A DNA stretch of 22,131 bases from Perkinsus marinus ATCC 50983 (lineage: Eukaryota > Perkinsozoa > Perkinsida > Perkinsidae). Below are positions 10,328 to 20,698 of the stretch, in pieces; position 1 is the first letter of the stretch; every line of letters starts with the position of its first letter. Position numbers and translations under genes: made by a program. The stretch spans positions 10,409-32,539 of the forward strand of contig NW_003213976.1 of the NCBI RefSeq assembly GCF_000006405.1. Direction: 5' to 3'. The notes below the pieces were generated by a model. It had not been told where the DNA came from and did not search any database. It saw only the letters and a list, made by a program, of their open reading frames with translations.

Positions 10328-13300
10328 ATGCTACAACCTAGTAGTAGTATCAGCATGCCCCCGTCTTCTAGTAACTTCTCACTTACTCATCTATCTAAGA
10401 ATCATATCATAAATGATATGATACAACAAGTGCGGTCTAAACTGATGATCACACTCAAGGTATTATTATTACTTATACTACTACTAAGGACTTGTATATT
10501 TAGGATACGAAGAGAGCCTCAGATGATTCTCTAGTAGTTGCAAGACCATTAGCTTTGGTAGTAATAGGTCTCATGAGTCTCATATACTCTATAGGTTGTT
10601 CTTGTTGCTTATATAGATATTAGATTATCATGGTTTAAAGGTCCTATCCAGTTGTTGTACAACTACAGATCTATTAGAAGAAGGTAATAGGGTTTACATT
10701 AATAGTAGTAATAGTAGTAATAATCAGATATTGGTATGATCGATCTATTAGAGAATGAAGAACGTGAGTTAGCAGTTGATTATGATGCAGTTTATCTAGT
10801 CCAACCTACACCTGTAATATAATCATTATTAATAACAATATTGCATATATATTCAGGATTCCATTGATCGTATAATACGGGATTTCAAGGATTATGATAC
10901 TAAGAAGAAGAAGAAGTTCCGTCCTAAATACCGTTCTGCATTTGTATATTGTACAAGTCCAATGCCCAAGAGGGTTATGGATCAGTTAGCTTCAGTATCT
11001 GAGGTACTAATAGTAGTGATACCCATGATACTACTACTATCATAATACTTGTCTATATCCCTTCCTCAGTTTGTGAATCGTTGTGGAGCTCTTGTCGACT
11101 TCTTCCAAGACTACGTTTGCTTTGATGAGAGGTCTTATCACTGTGACCAGCCATTAGCTATCAATGCGTAAGATACTACCGTGATAATACTGGGATAATA
11201 ATAATACTACTAGGTTATCCTCCCAGAGCTCTGATTCCGACTACTTTATTAATGCTCATTTGAATTCAATATTGTCAGTGTGTACTATGTTGAATGAGAA
11301 GGTAGTAGTATCAAAGGGGCTTGTTCCATGTTCGTTAAATAATGTTGTCGTCCCTCAGCCTAAGGTTATACGATATCAAGCTGGTACACGATCAGGATTC
11401 CCTAAGCTTATTGCTGAGAAACTTATGCACAATCTGGATCTAGTAATAGCATCTACTCATGATGGTAGTCATTATTCTTGTCAGGTGTATTCAGAAGCCT
11501 CTACTGATAAGCCACCACAGAGCAATTGTAAAGTACTCATTGTAGATAGGTGAGTAGTAGTAGTAGGAGTAGCTGTACTTACTTCTTGGGTGTATGAAGT
11601 GTTGTTATCAGATCTATCGATATAGCATCATTGTTAGTACATGATTTCCATTATGAAGATATGGTATTGGATTGTCTTGATTCAGCAGGAGTAGAATGGA
11701 GTCTTGGAGAGGATGATGATGATTATGATAATAATAATGATGATGGTATAGTCTCACAGAGTATAGTCCTCTTCCTCCTTCGTAGTGATGTTATATACCT
11801 CTTAGCAACAGCTGCATCAAGAGTATCAGTTGTACCTAGTTATCTATATAAATATGATGATAATGGTCAGATTAAAGAGGAACGAGTGAGTATCTATAGT
11901 ATTATGTTTAGTAATAATGTTTATTATTAGATGTTATTATCAGAGAGATGTGATGAGATGTGGGCTAAGTATCGACATATGCATATAGCTGAGGTATCAT
12001 CCCTTATACAGGAGGATATACAACAATTTAATGATACTAGCAAGATCAGTAGGGGCTTGCTGCTTTCATTATCATCAACAACAACATGTATAGGTAAATT
12101 ACAGAGTAATACTGATGATGATCATGATGATGATGATAGTGGTATTAAGAAGAATGGCTTGAAAGATGGTGTTGAGGCTATCAGGGAGCTTCCAATATAT
12201 AAAGAGAAATTGAAAAAGTAATACCAATACGTAGTAGTAGTAGAATTATTATTATTATCCTATAGGTATTCTATGCATGTTGATATTATTAATGCTTGTA
12301 ACAACTGTATCGAGACATTGAGCTTAGGTCAAGTAGCTGAGGTAATAATAAAAAGGTAGCTGCTGCTGCGGTAGTAGTAGTAACTAGAATAATAATAGTA
12401 CTGTTGCTATAGGTTGAACAAGCATTGGCTACTGGGGTTGATGATGATGGTCATCTTGTAAGTAGTGATACTATACTTCCTAAGATCAATCACCTACTGA
12501 GTAGTAATACTATTGGTGATGAACAGAAGCTCAGGCTAATAGCATTGTAATAATAATAAGAGGATTCTTCTTGTTGCTTGCTGGTCCTCCTCCTTCTCCT
12601 CCTCATCATCATCATAGCAGTGATAGTAGTAGTAGTAGATACCTTACCTATATGGATGGGTGTACAGAACCATTTGCTGACTCTTTACTCAAGAGAGCTG
12701 GCTTAGATTCAGTAATGGAATATGCAGTTAAGAAGTTATTAAAACTGAGATTACATCAAGCACATGATGTGGCAAGTAGTAGTAGTAGTGAGAGTGCTCT
12801 ACATAGGGTATTCATGTCGTTGTTGATGGTGTATAGGTGCTACTGCAAGTAGTAATAAACAATCACATATATATGCTAAGAATAAAGGTATATTGAAGAG
12901 GAATAAGGAGAGAGCTAAGAAAGCTCCAATAAGGATCAGCCGTTTTGTAAGGTTATTATCACACCATTAGGGATAGTTATTAATATACTATATAGGTACC
13001 AACATTAGGTCAAGTTATAGAAGATGTAGAAAATAATATGGTAGATGAGGAAGCATACCCTAATGTCTGTCCAGCTAGGAACAGTAAGCCTCAGCAACCA
13101 CACTGCTACCACCATTACTACTATTATGATGATCTCTTAGGTGTAGCAGCTTCTGGTAGGACAGCTTATGCATCTGCTAGTGTTAGAGGAAGGGCATCAG
13201 GAAGAGGAGGAGAGGGCCGTAGAGGGTGAGTAATAGTAATAATAGGTATAGTCATATTCCCTTGTTTAGTGGTAGCCTCTCCCCTGGTCGTAGTGCCTTT

Positions 13301-13692
13301 AAAAGTCTGGGTACTGCTGCTAATTGGGGTGGGTGGGATAGTCCTAGAGGAATAGGTGGACGATATTATCATCATCAAGGTGGAGGCAGTAGCAAGGATA
13401 CACTTATAGTACTACCATTATTAGGGTATGTTATCTAACCTCTCCATTGTAGGTATGTGTATTAGGTGGTATTACACTTCCAGAGATACGTCAGGGGTGA
13501 GTAGTACTTGTTGTTCTTATTGTTACCTTGTATTATCAAATCCTTAGGTTTGACATATCCTCCCAACTAGGTATAGATGTAATAATAGGTGGTAGTGTAG
13601 TCCTTACTGCAAAGAGGTTAGTAGAAGCTCTAGTTAGTGGTCCTGATAATAATAATGATAATGAGATGGTGATGGCGACGGGAAGTGTATAA
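10328..13692 (+). CDS. Sec1/Munc18 (SM) family vesicle-fusion protein
   Basis: SM proteins bind syntaxin/SNARE complexes and are needed for membrane fusion. About 15-18 exons read from MLQPSSSISMPPSSSNF to ATGSV-TAA at 13692. Family landmarks in order: HLSKNHIINDMIQQVRSK; VVLVAYIDIRLS joined to CCCTTTDLLEED; VDYDAVYLVQPT; DSIDRIIRDFKDYD; RSAFVYCTSPMP; FVNRCGALVDFFQDYVCFDE; IRYQAGTRSGFPKLIAEKL; CKVLIVDRSIDIASLLVHDF; WAKYRHMHIAEVSSLI; IRELPIYKEKLKKYSMHVDI; AEVEQALATGVDDDGHL; DEQKLRLIAL; KRNKERAKKAPIRISRFVPT; VCVLGGITLPEIR; and LGIDVIIGGSVVLTAKRLVE. WAKYRHMHIAEVS favours the Sec1/Munc18 branch over VPS45, SLY1 or VPS33. An RGG-like, Gly/Ser/Tyr-rich insert (about 13040-13400) sits before the final strand-helix. 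Three junctions seem to need 14-20 nt introns. Confidence 0.93.
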
Positions 13693-13869
13693 TTTATGGT
13701 ATTACACTATCAGTTGTATGGATCATCATCATCATCATTATCCTCAATGTTGTTATTATTGATACTACTCACTATTATCATCATCATATTTAATGTTGTG
13801 TTGTTGTGATAGTAGTAGTACTAAGTCGTGTGAAGGGAGCTACTTCTCAAAGATTGATCACCTTGATAC

Positions 13870-16867
13870 ATGTTAAAGAAATTGAAGAAATCAGTACAGA
13901 AGCACACATCAGATAATGCAGATGAACTCTCTGATGATAGATGTTCATCATCATCATCATCATCAAGCAATGGTAAGGTGATGATGAGGATGAGGAGTAG
14001 TATGTCTAGTCTATTAGATTCATTATTATACCAGGAAGAGGAAGGGAACCCTCTATCGCCCGAAAGTAGATGTATAAGAGTATTGTTGTATGATTATGAT
14101 AATACTATAGGTATTAATAACACTACAGTGCATTATGAGATAGGTGGTGATGATGATGATGAGGGTAGTAGTAGTGTGGATACAGCAGATGATGATCAAG
14201 GGTTGGTATTGTTGTTATGTATACCACTACTTATCATACTCTTATAGATATGCTATGGTTAAAGCATTGATACATGGTGGTGGATGTGCTTCCCAGGGTG
14301 GTAAAGTTGTATATAAAGATAAGGAGAAAGGATCCGGACTATCCGACCATCCGGACTGCTATTCATCATCATCTAGTCATAATACTTCCCAAGCTTCCCA
14401 TATCCTATATGATCCACATATCAACGGCAATGTTGTATGTGCACTTGCGGTAGGCATTCACTATCTCATTATTATCATCAGTTGTCTTCTGCTGCTGCTT
14501 CTGCGGTTGTAGGTTGTGAACTTCCACCCCTATCATGGTCCTTGTATAGAGTATGTGTATAGTCCTGAATTAACTGAAGAGGACTGTAAGTAGTAGCCAG
14601 TATCCTCTAATGATAAGGTATATCATTCAGGTACATCCTTAGTTGAATTGAGTGATAATACATCTAATAGAATAGGTTTATCTACCTATCCTAATATAGA
14701 TCCATATACCTCTATAGAGTATGATATAAGATCACTTAAGACGGATTTAGCATCCATACTACCATGGATACCAATGTTAGCCCTACCTGATGGTGCACAT
14801 AGTAATACTAAGTAATAAACATGACCTTATATTACCCCTATTACTACTACTCTTCTTAGGCCTGACTATGTCTATACAATACTACCTGCATATTGTGGAG
14901 GTAATACTATTACTACTACCATATACACCTTTATTATTAGAGCTCATGTATGGTGTATCCATATACTACCGTATACCAGCTACACAAGTATCACATACTG
15001 AGGAGGACGACACGCTTATTACAAGAGGCTACTTGCAGGTAGTAATAGGATAAGTAGTAAGGGGATTACTATTATCATCATCTATTACTACTTTAGAAAG
15101 CTGTAATGGTGATATCGAAAGCACCCTTCTTTGGTAACCTATTACAACGGACTGAGAGTATAATCCTATCTTACTTTATGGTAACTATTATTAATACCTA
15201 CGTTCATGATGATAATGTTTAGCAAAAGGATTTGAAGGATATGTCAATACTCCAGATGATGATACAACAACTAAATAGGAATACCAAGTGGGAGAATATG
15301 AGTAGTAGTATAAATAGCTCTATCTACTACCTCGACTATATATAATATTATAGATCCTAATGAGTTATATCGTGGTATTGATATCATATCTCTTATTCGC
15401 AACTTAGGAGATAAGATATGGTGGATTGTGAAGGTAGTAGTAGTAGTAGATGAGTATTTCTATTATAATAGTACTATTATTGTGTAGGCAGTTATGCTTG
15501 AGAGACGTGTTATAGTGTATTCATCTAAGGCTAGAGTAGCATCTAGTTGTATATTGGCAATATTAGCCTGTCTACCACCTGGACAGAACTATCTACGTTA
15601 TAATAGGTAATAGTAATATTAATATGATACTGATGATAGTAATATTTATAGTCCTGGATTTGGTATTTCATCATATACACTAGAACGGTATGGTCTACCT
15701 TTATCCATCTTTAATAAGAGATGCCCAGTATACACCTATGTATCATTAGAGCTTATGGACTATCTATATCAAGTAATAATACTATGATAATTATTATTAT
15801 TATAATCATCACTACTATTAGTGTCGAGGATTCCTTATTGGTACCAGTAATTCCCTCTTACTATCTCATCGTAGTCTACAAGCTGATCTTATTGTGGATA
15901 TGGATAAGAGCACTGTAGTAATGTAATACTACTCTATATGATAGTGGTTATTATTATTATCAATCAGTAGTACTAAGAAGGCTGGTAAGGAGTTAAACAA
16001 GATGTTAAGACTAGATAAAGGGGAGAAGAAATTGATGAAGACCATACATGGATTTACTCATGGAATACCTCATATCCTACCTCCTCCTCCTACTACTACC
16101 AACCGTCCTCATTTACCTCTAGCATCATGTATAGTTATATATTGGTTTATAAGAAGTATGAGAAGCTGTGTTATTAGATACAACAGTGCATGATAACAAG
16201 ATGACTGATGATATCAATCTAGATAATCCTCCCTTATCTAGAGATCCATTATATAATGGTGCTCAGCATCATCATCATCATCAACAGCAGCAGGTCTATG
16301 ATATACCTCTATCATTAGAACCATCTATTGGAACAACAGGATTGGAACAACAAGAGGGTATGGTTAATGATGATACACATGATGAGGTAATCATAAGGTG
16401 TTGTTCTATTATGATCATTGTTATATCCATTACTATAGCCTACTACCCAAAGTATGTCATCATCATCATCTAGCCACAATACAACTGATGGAGAGGAGGT
16501 TACTGTAGAGGGAGGTAATAGTAATAGTAATACTACTATTGTGGTATACTCGAATACAGATAATATTGCAGATGACCTGTCTGTTATTAGTAAAGCTACT
16601 GATGATATAATAAGTAGTACTTGGTAGTAGTAGTAGTCCTCTTATCCTCCTCTTCCTTTCCTCCTCCTACTACTACTCTATTACCTTATAGGTACGATAC
16701 AGAGTTATTGGTTGAGATGGCTAGATAATTGGTTATCATCGAATAATAGGAATGATAATGATCATGCTCGTAATCAGCAGCAGCATCAGCATGATCGTAT
16801 ACAGTCTACACCATTTGCTAATGAATGGAGGGCTACTAGTAACTATGCTAAGTGGCGATCAAATAAG
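13870..16867 (+). CDS. AVL9-type DENN domain protein (first part of a DENN-MORN gene)
   Basis: DENN proteins are mostly GDP/GTP exchange factors for Rab GTPases; AVL9 acts in late secretory traffic. The start is MLKKLKKSVQKHTSDNADEL, with an in-frame TGA just upstream. After a Ser/Asp-rich leader come VVNFHPYHGPCIEYVYSPEL (upstream DENN); WIPMLALPDGAHSN, KPDYVYTILPAYCG and ELMYGVSIYYRIPA; KAVMVISKAPFFGNLLQRTE, SYFMQKDLKDMSILQMMIQQ; WWIVKAVMLERRVIVYSS; and RGFLIGTSNSLLLSHRSLQA, DLIVDMDK. Near the end TPFANEWRATSNYAKWRSN matches the C-terminal Trp-rich motif of AVL9 proteins. That set fits AVL9 better than DENND6 or other DENN classes. Exon joins by frame are consistent throughout; the leader exons (13870-14250) are least certain. 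At 16867 a 47-nt GT...AG intron leads in frame into MORN repeats. Confidence 0.85.
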
Positions 16868-16914
16868 GTATATATAACTACTACTACTACATACACGGTA
16901 TTACTCTATATCAG

Positions 16915-18481
16915 ATGATGATGATACCTAATGATAGTAAGCCAGGCAGGTGTGAGGTAAGGATCTGCATATACCCGTTATACATCATCATCATCATTAT
17001 ACTCTTTAGATACGATCATGTGGGGCAGGAGGAAAAGGGTATTGGCATATAAGATGGGATAATGGTGATGAGGTATCATTACTATTACTATCACTTCCAT
17101 GATCATGTTACGTTCTGTATCAGTATATTGGTGAATTACTTGATGGTAAACGTGATGGTAGAGGAAGATATATCTCCCCATCACATCACATAATGTAAGT
17201 AGTAGTAGTGATGCAGTAGTAGTAGTAGCACCTTATGTTGTAGATATGATGGTAATTGGAGTAATGATGTACGTAAAGGTTGGGGTGAACTAGTATGCGA
17301 TGATGGTGGATATATATATGATGGTGAATGGAAAGATGATAAAAGGGAGGGTGAGGGTAGAAGTGCTCATAAAGCTACTGGGGAAAAGTATAGTGGCCAC
17401 TTCTCTAATAATCGTTATCATGGTTATGGATGTTTAGTGGATACCAAGAGGAACGTATATGAAGGGGAATTCAGTATTACTACTATAACTACTACTACTA
17501 GCACCATATTTCATTAATGTTACAGGATATGGTATGAAGGAGGGTGTTGGACGATCAACTGATGCTGAGGGGAATACTTATATTGGAGAATATCATCATA
17601 ATAAGAGATGTGGTAATGGCCAATTACGGTAGTAATAGTATTGATGTGTTGTAATAAGCAGTATTAGTATTATGTTAGCTTTAGAACTGCGCCTAACTAT
17701 CCATATCCAAGAGTTTATGTAGGAGACTTTAAGGATGATGTACCTAATGGTAGTGGTACTTGTGTATATCTTAATAAGTATTAATATACTCCCACCTCCA
17801 ACTTACCTTTATCATATTATTATTAGATATGAATATGAGGGATCATGGATATCTGGACAAAGGTGTGGTAGTGGTATATTAACATGTGTTGATGAAGGGG
17901 TAGTAGTAGTACTAGTAGTAGTATTTGTCTATACTTATTTTATATATCCTTTATAGGTTACTATTGAGGGTGAATGGTCCAATGGTCGTTGTTGTATAAC
18001 ACGGGTTCAAGTGGCATACACTAAGCAAGGCTATATGTAATACTACTACTACTAGGAGTAGTCTTATTATAATCATCATCCACACTAGTATTAAATAGAT
18101 ATGCTGGTATGTTGGATGAGGAGGGGTATGCTATTGGGCATGGTATTTTGAAGGGACCCAATCAATACATGCATGATGGATGTTTTAATAAGGTACTACT
18201 ACCACTACTACTACCATGTCAGTAGTATACTCTATTATTGTTATTATTATCAGGGTTTACGAGATGGTCATGGTATGGAGGTATATAATGGAGTTACTAT
18301 CAATGGTGTATGGTCTAAAGGTAAACTTATTCATACAACACAAGAAGATAATGATGGTGATGGTGCAGAGCAGCAGCATATAGAAGCTATTAGCATCATT
18401 ACCATCAAAATACCAGATATTGTTATTAATGGTCAACTATCTGATACCTTTCCTCCACCAATACCTCTTATACCTGAATGA
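16915..18481 (+). CDS. MORN-repeat region (second part of the DENN-MORN gene)
   Basis: MORN repeats bind membranes or act as scaffolds. About eleven motifs follow each other over some nine exons, including YIGELLDGKRDGRGRY, YDGNWSNDVRKGWGEL, YDGEWKDDKREGEGRS, YSGHFSNNRYHGYG, YEGEFRYGMKEGVG, YIGEYHHNKRCGNG, YVGDFKDDVPNGSG, YEGSWISGQRCGSG, IEGEWSNGRC, ILKGPNQYMHDGCF and GLRDGHGMEVYNG. The first exon has three ATGs at 16915-16923, so an independent start is possible, but no intergenic space separates it from the DENN exons. The tail ends at TGA 18479-18481. Alternatively a donor near 18420 and an acceptor before AAGGCTCAACAA would add a polyglutamine tail (KAQQQQQQQALEQ, RRKFYVFCYEYEANIVA) ending at 18599. 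Confidence 0.85.
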
Positions 18482-18599
18482 TTATGCCTATCTTAAGAAG
18501 GCTCAACAACAACAACAACAACAAGCACTTGAGCAGATTCCACCAAGGAGGAAATTCTATGTTTTTTGTTATGAATATGAAGCAAATATTGTAGCATAA

Positions 18600-19349
18600 T
18601 TGTAGCTACTACTACTATTATTACATTACTGCTACGTGTGTTTCCTTTATGATATTATTATTGAATTATCTTGTTAGATGATAATCTAACATCCCAGTCT
18701 AACCACTACGATAATCCTGTAGTAGATTGTCTATCCTTATCCTAGATCCTATCATAAGGTATTAAAACAGAGAACTGCTACAATAGCTAGTACCCCAAGG
18801 TCATTAATACTAAGCCTGGGGATATCCTTATTATACATGTAATCAATGGAGGACGCTATATTAGGTAGATAGAGGCTTATGATGGAAAGGATACTTATAT
18901 CATCTAATACAATACGACTAAGATCGCCGATTATTGATTATGATGATGATGTAGGATGGAATAAGAGGGTATTAGGGATGAGTAAGTCTTGACAAGATTG
19001 CAAGTGATGGCAATCATCACCACAGCGGCGTGTCCAACTACTACCATTACAGGTTATTAGTGATAATGATCTAGGGTAAGCGTATTCCGTATATGGTCAT
19101 AGTGGGATACATTGAATGAGGGCTCGATAGTAGGTAGAATAGGATGAGCAATGTATGAGTAGGGTATGTAGGTACTACTAAGCTATGGGTAGGTAGTGTT
19201 CTTATTGTTGTTCTTTAAAGGGCTCCTCCTCCTCCTCCTCCTCCTCCTCCTCCTCACCCTCCTCACCCTCGTCCTAAAGCATGATAACCCTAGGACCTCA
19301 TTGAGTATCACCAAACCAATGTATAGGGATAATGTTATCTTAGCGGTAC
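18600..19349. other. Gene-free stretch with CTC microsatellite
   Basis: No exon chain was found on either strand. The longest protein-like scraps (for example YHKVLKQRTATIASTPRSLI near 18755) end quickly and match nothing known to me. A (CTC)n run of about eleven units lies at 19223-19255, roughly 100 bp before the methyltransferase start, followed by CCTCACCCT copies. The promoter of that gene should lie here. Confidence 0.45.
19223..19255. repeat. (CTC)11 microsatellite
   Basis: A pure pyrimidine CTC/TCC run upstream of the UbiE/COQ5 gene, then degenerate CCTCACCCTC units. It differs in motif from the TAG/ATC repeats that dominate the window and could act as a pyrimidine-rich promoter element or a 3' splice tract. 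Confidence 0.9.
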
Positions 19350-20541
19350 ATGTTGGATAAAGAGTTTCATCATATCACTACCGTCGTATTGGGTTGCATA
19401 GGAGCATTTGTTGGTATAGGTAGTAATACTGATTATCCTTCCTATCCTCTTTCCAGAATGGCAGCTACGATCTCTTGTCTACGTATATGTTGGATAATAG
19501 CTCTCCTTATACCACTAGCTCTAGTACTCGTTAATACACTATTGGAGCGTACCTTCGACTCCATCATCACCACATCAGTCGCTTCTTCCCATGATCCTAA
19601 TGAGGAACAACAACGCTTTGGGTCGGGTAAGATGTTCGATCACATCGCCGAGTATTATGATATGGGCAATAGGTAATAATAACGACCGTCCCTCATACTC
19701 TTATTATTATTCCTTATTGTAGAGCTATGTCCCTTGGATTGGACCAAGGCTGGCGTAGGGCTATGTTGGAGGCCTTATCCTTGAGATCTGATGATAAGCT
19801 TCTTGATCTTGCTACAGGGACTGGTGATGTTGCTATTATGGCTGCTCATATGGCTAATCTAAGCAATGTTAGGGGTATAGACCCCAGTGTAGGTAGAAAG
19901 AATAGCTATCACTAGATTGGTACCTCATCATCATTATCATAGGTATGGTATCCGTTGGTAAAGATAAGGTTATAGCAGAGGATCTCGATAAGAGAGTATT
20001 CCTTGAAGTTGGTGATGCACAAAACCTTACTACTGTCCCAGATCAATCAATAGACAAGATAACCATGTCCTTTGGTATTCGTAATGTTCCTGATAGGCCT
20101 AGGTAATAAGAATCAGTCTTCCTACTCTCATCATCATCATCATCCTCTTGATCTCAGAGCCCTCCGTGAGATGAGTAGAGTATTAGTATCAAGTCCAGAT
20201 AGCCTTGTTGGTATACTAGAATTCACAGCCCCTACTGGTACTATTCTTGCACCTATTGCCAAGTATTTCGTGCGTTATGTTGTACCTATTCTGGGTGGCC
20301 TAGTGTCTGGCAATATGGATGAGTAATAATGACTACTACTACTATCAATACGACAATGATGTCGTCACTATCATCATCTTGTATGGTCAGATATCGATAT
20401 CTCGAGAAGTCTATATTCGAGTTCCCTACCCCAGAGGAGTTTACTAATATCATCAATGCTAATGGTTTGAAGGTTATTAAAGTTGAACACTTCGTATCGG
20501 GTGTAGTACAGTTATACATTGCCCAGAAGGCATATAACTAA
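19350..20541 (+). CDS. COQ5: UbiE/COQ5-family quinone C-methyltransferase
   Basis: The enzyme C-methylates a polyprenyl benzoquinol (ubiquinone pathway) or demethylmenaquinol, using S-adenosylmethionine. Five exons (19350-19672, 19723-19886, 19943-20102, 20158-20322, 20391-20541) join in frame to 320 residues. Landmarks: KMFDHIAEYYDMGNRAMSLG, LDQGWRRAMLEALSL, the SAM-binding DKLLDLATGTGDVAIMAA, VRGIDPSMVSVGKDK, VFLEVGDAQNLTTVPDQSID, KITMSFGIRNVPDRPRALRE, LEFTAPTGTILAPIAKYFVR, YVVPILGGLVSGNMDEYRYL and FPTPEEFTNIINANGLKV. The first 95 residues or so include hydrophobic stretches (VVLGCIGAFVGIG; ICWIIALLIPLALVLVNTLL), which look like a membrane segment and not a classic mitochondrial presequence. 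Mitochondrial COQ5 and an organellar MenG/UbiE role cannot be told apart here. Confidence 0.93.
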
Positions 20542-20698
20542 GTATATCTACCATAATAATAATAATCAGTTAATACTACTACTTATCAACTTGATCTTGT
20601 GAATAGTCATACTACTAGTAGTAGTGGTAGTAGGGTTGGCAGGGAGTAGTAGTAGGTTGGATAAGAATACGTTACCTTCATCTACCTAGGGTTCAATA

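Noticed and set aside
14790-15053. Hydrophobic ORF as a small membrane protein
   Set aside because: Its hydrophobic runs come from translating ATT/CTA-rich introns; the real exons here encode the DENN domain.
17735-17956. Hydrophobic ORF with valine-rich tail
   Set aside because: It spans two MORN exons and two introns; the valine run is a translated GTA repeat.
18755-18900. Possible mobile-element protein scrap (KPGDILIIHVINGGRYIR)
   Set aside because: About 24 residues long, no terminal repeats and no other domains nearby; composition is compatible with chance.
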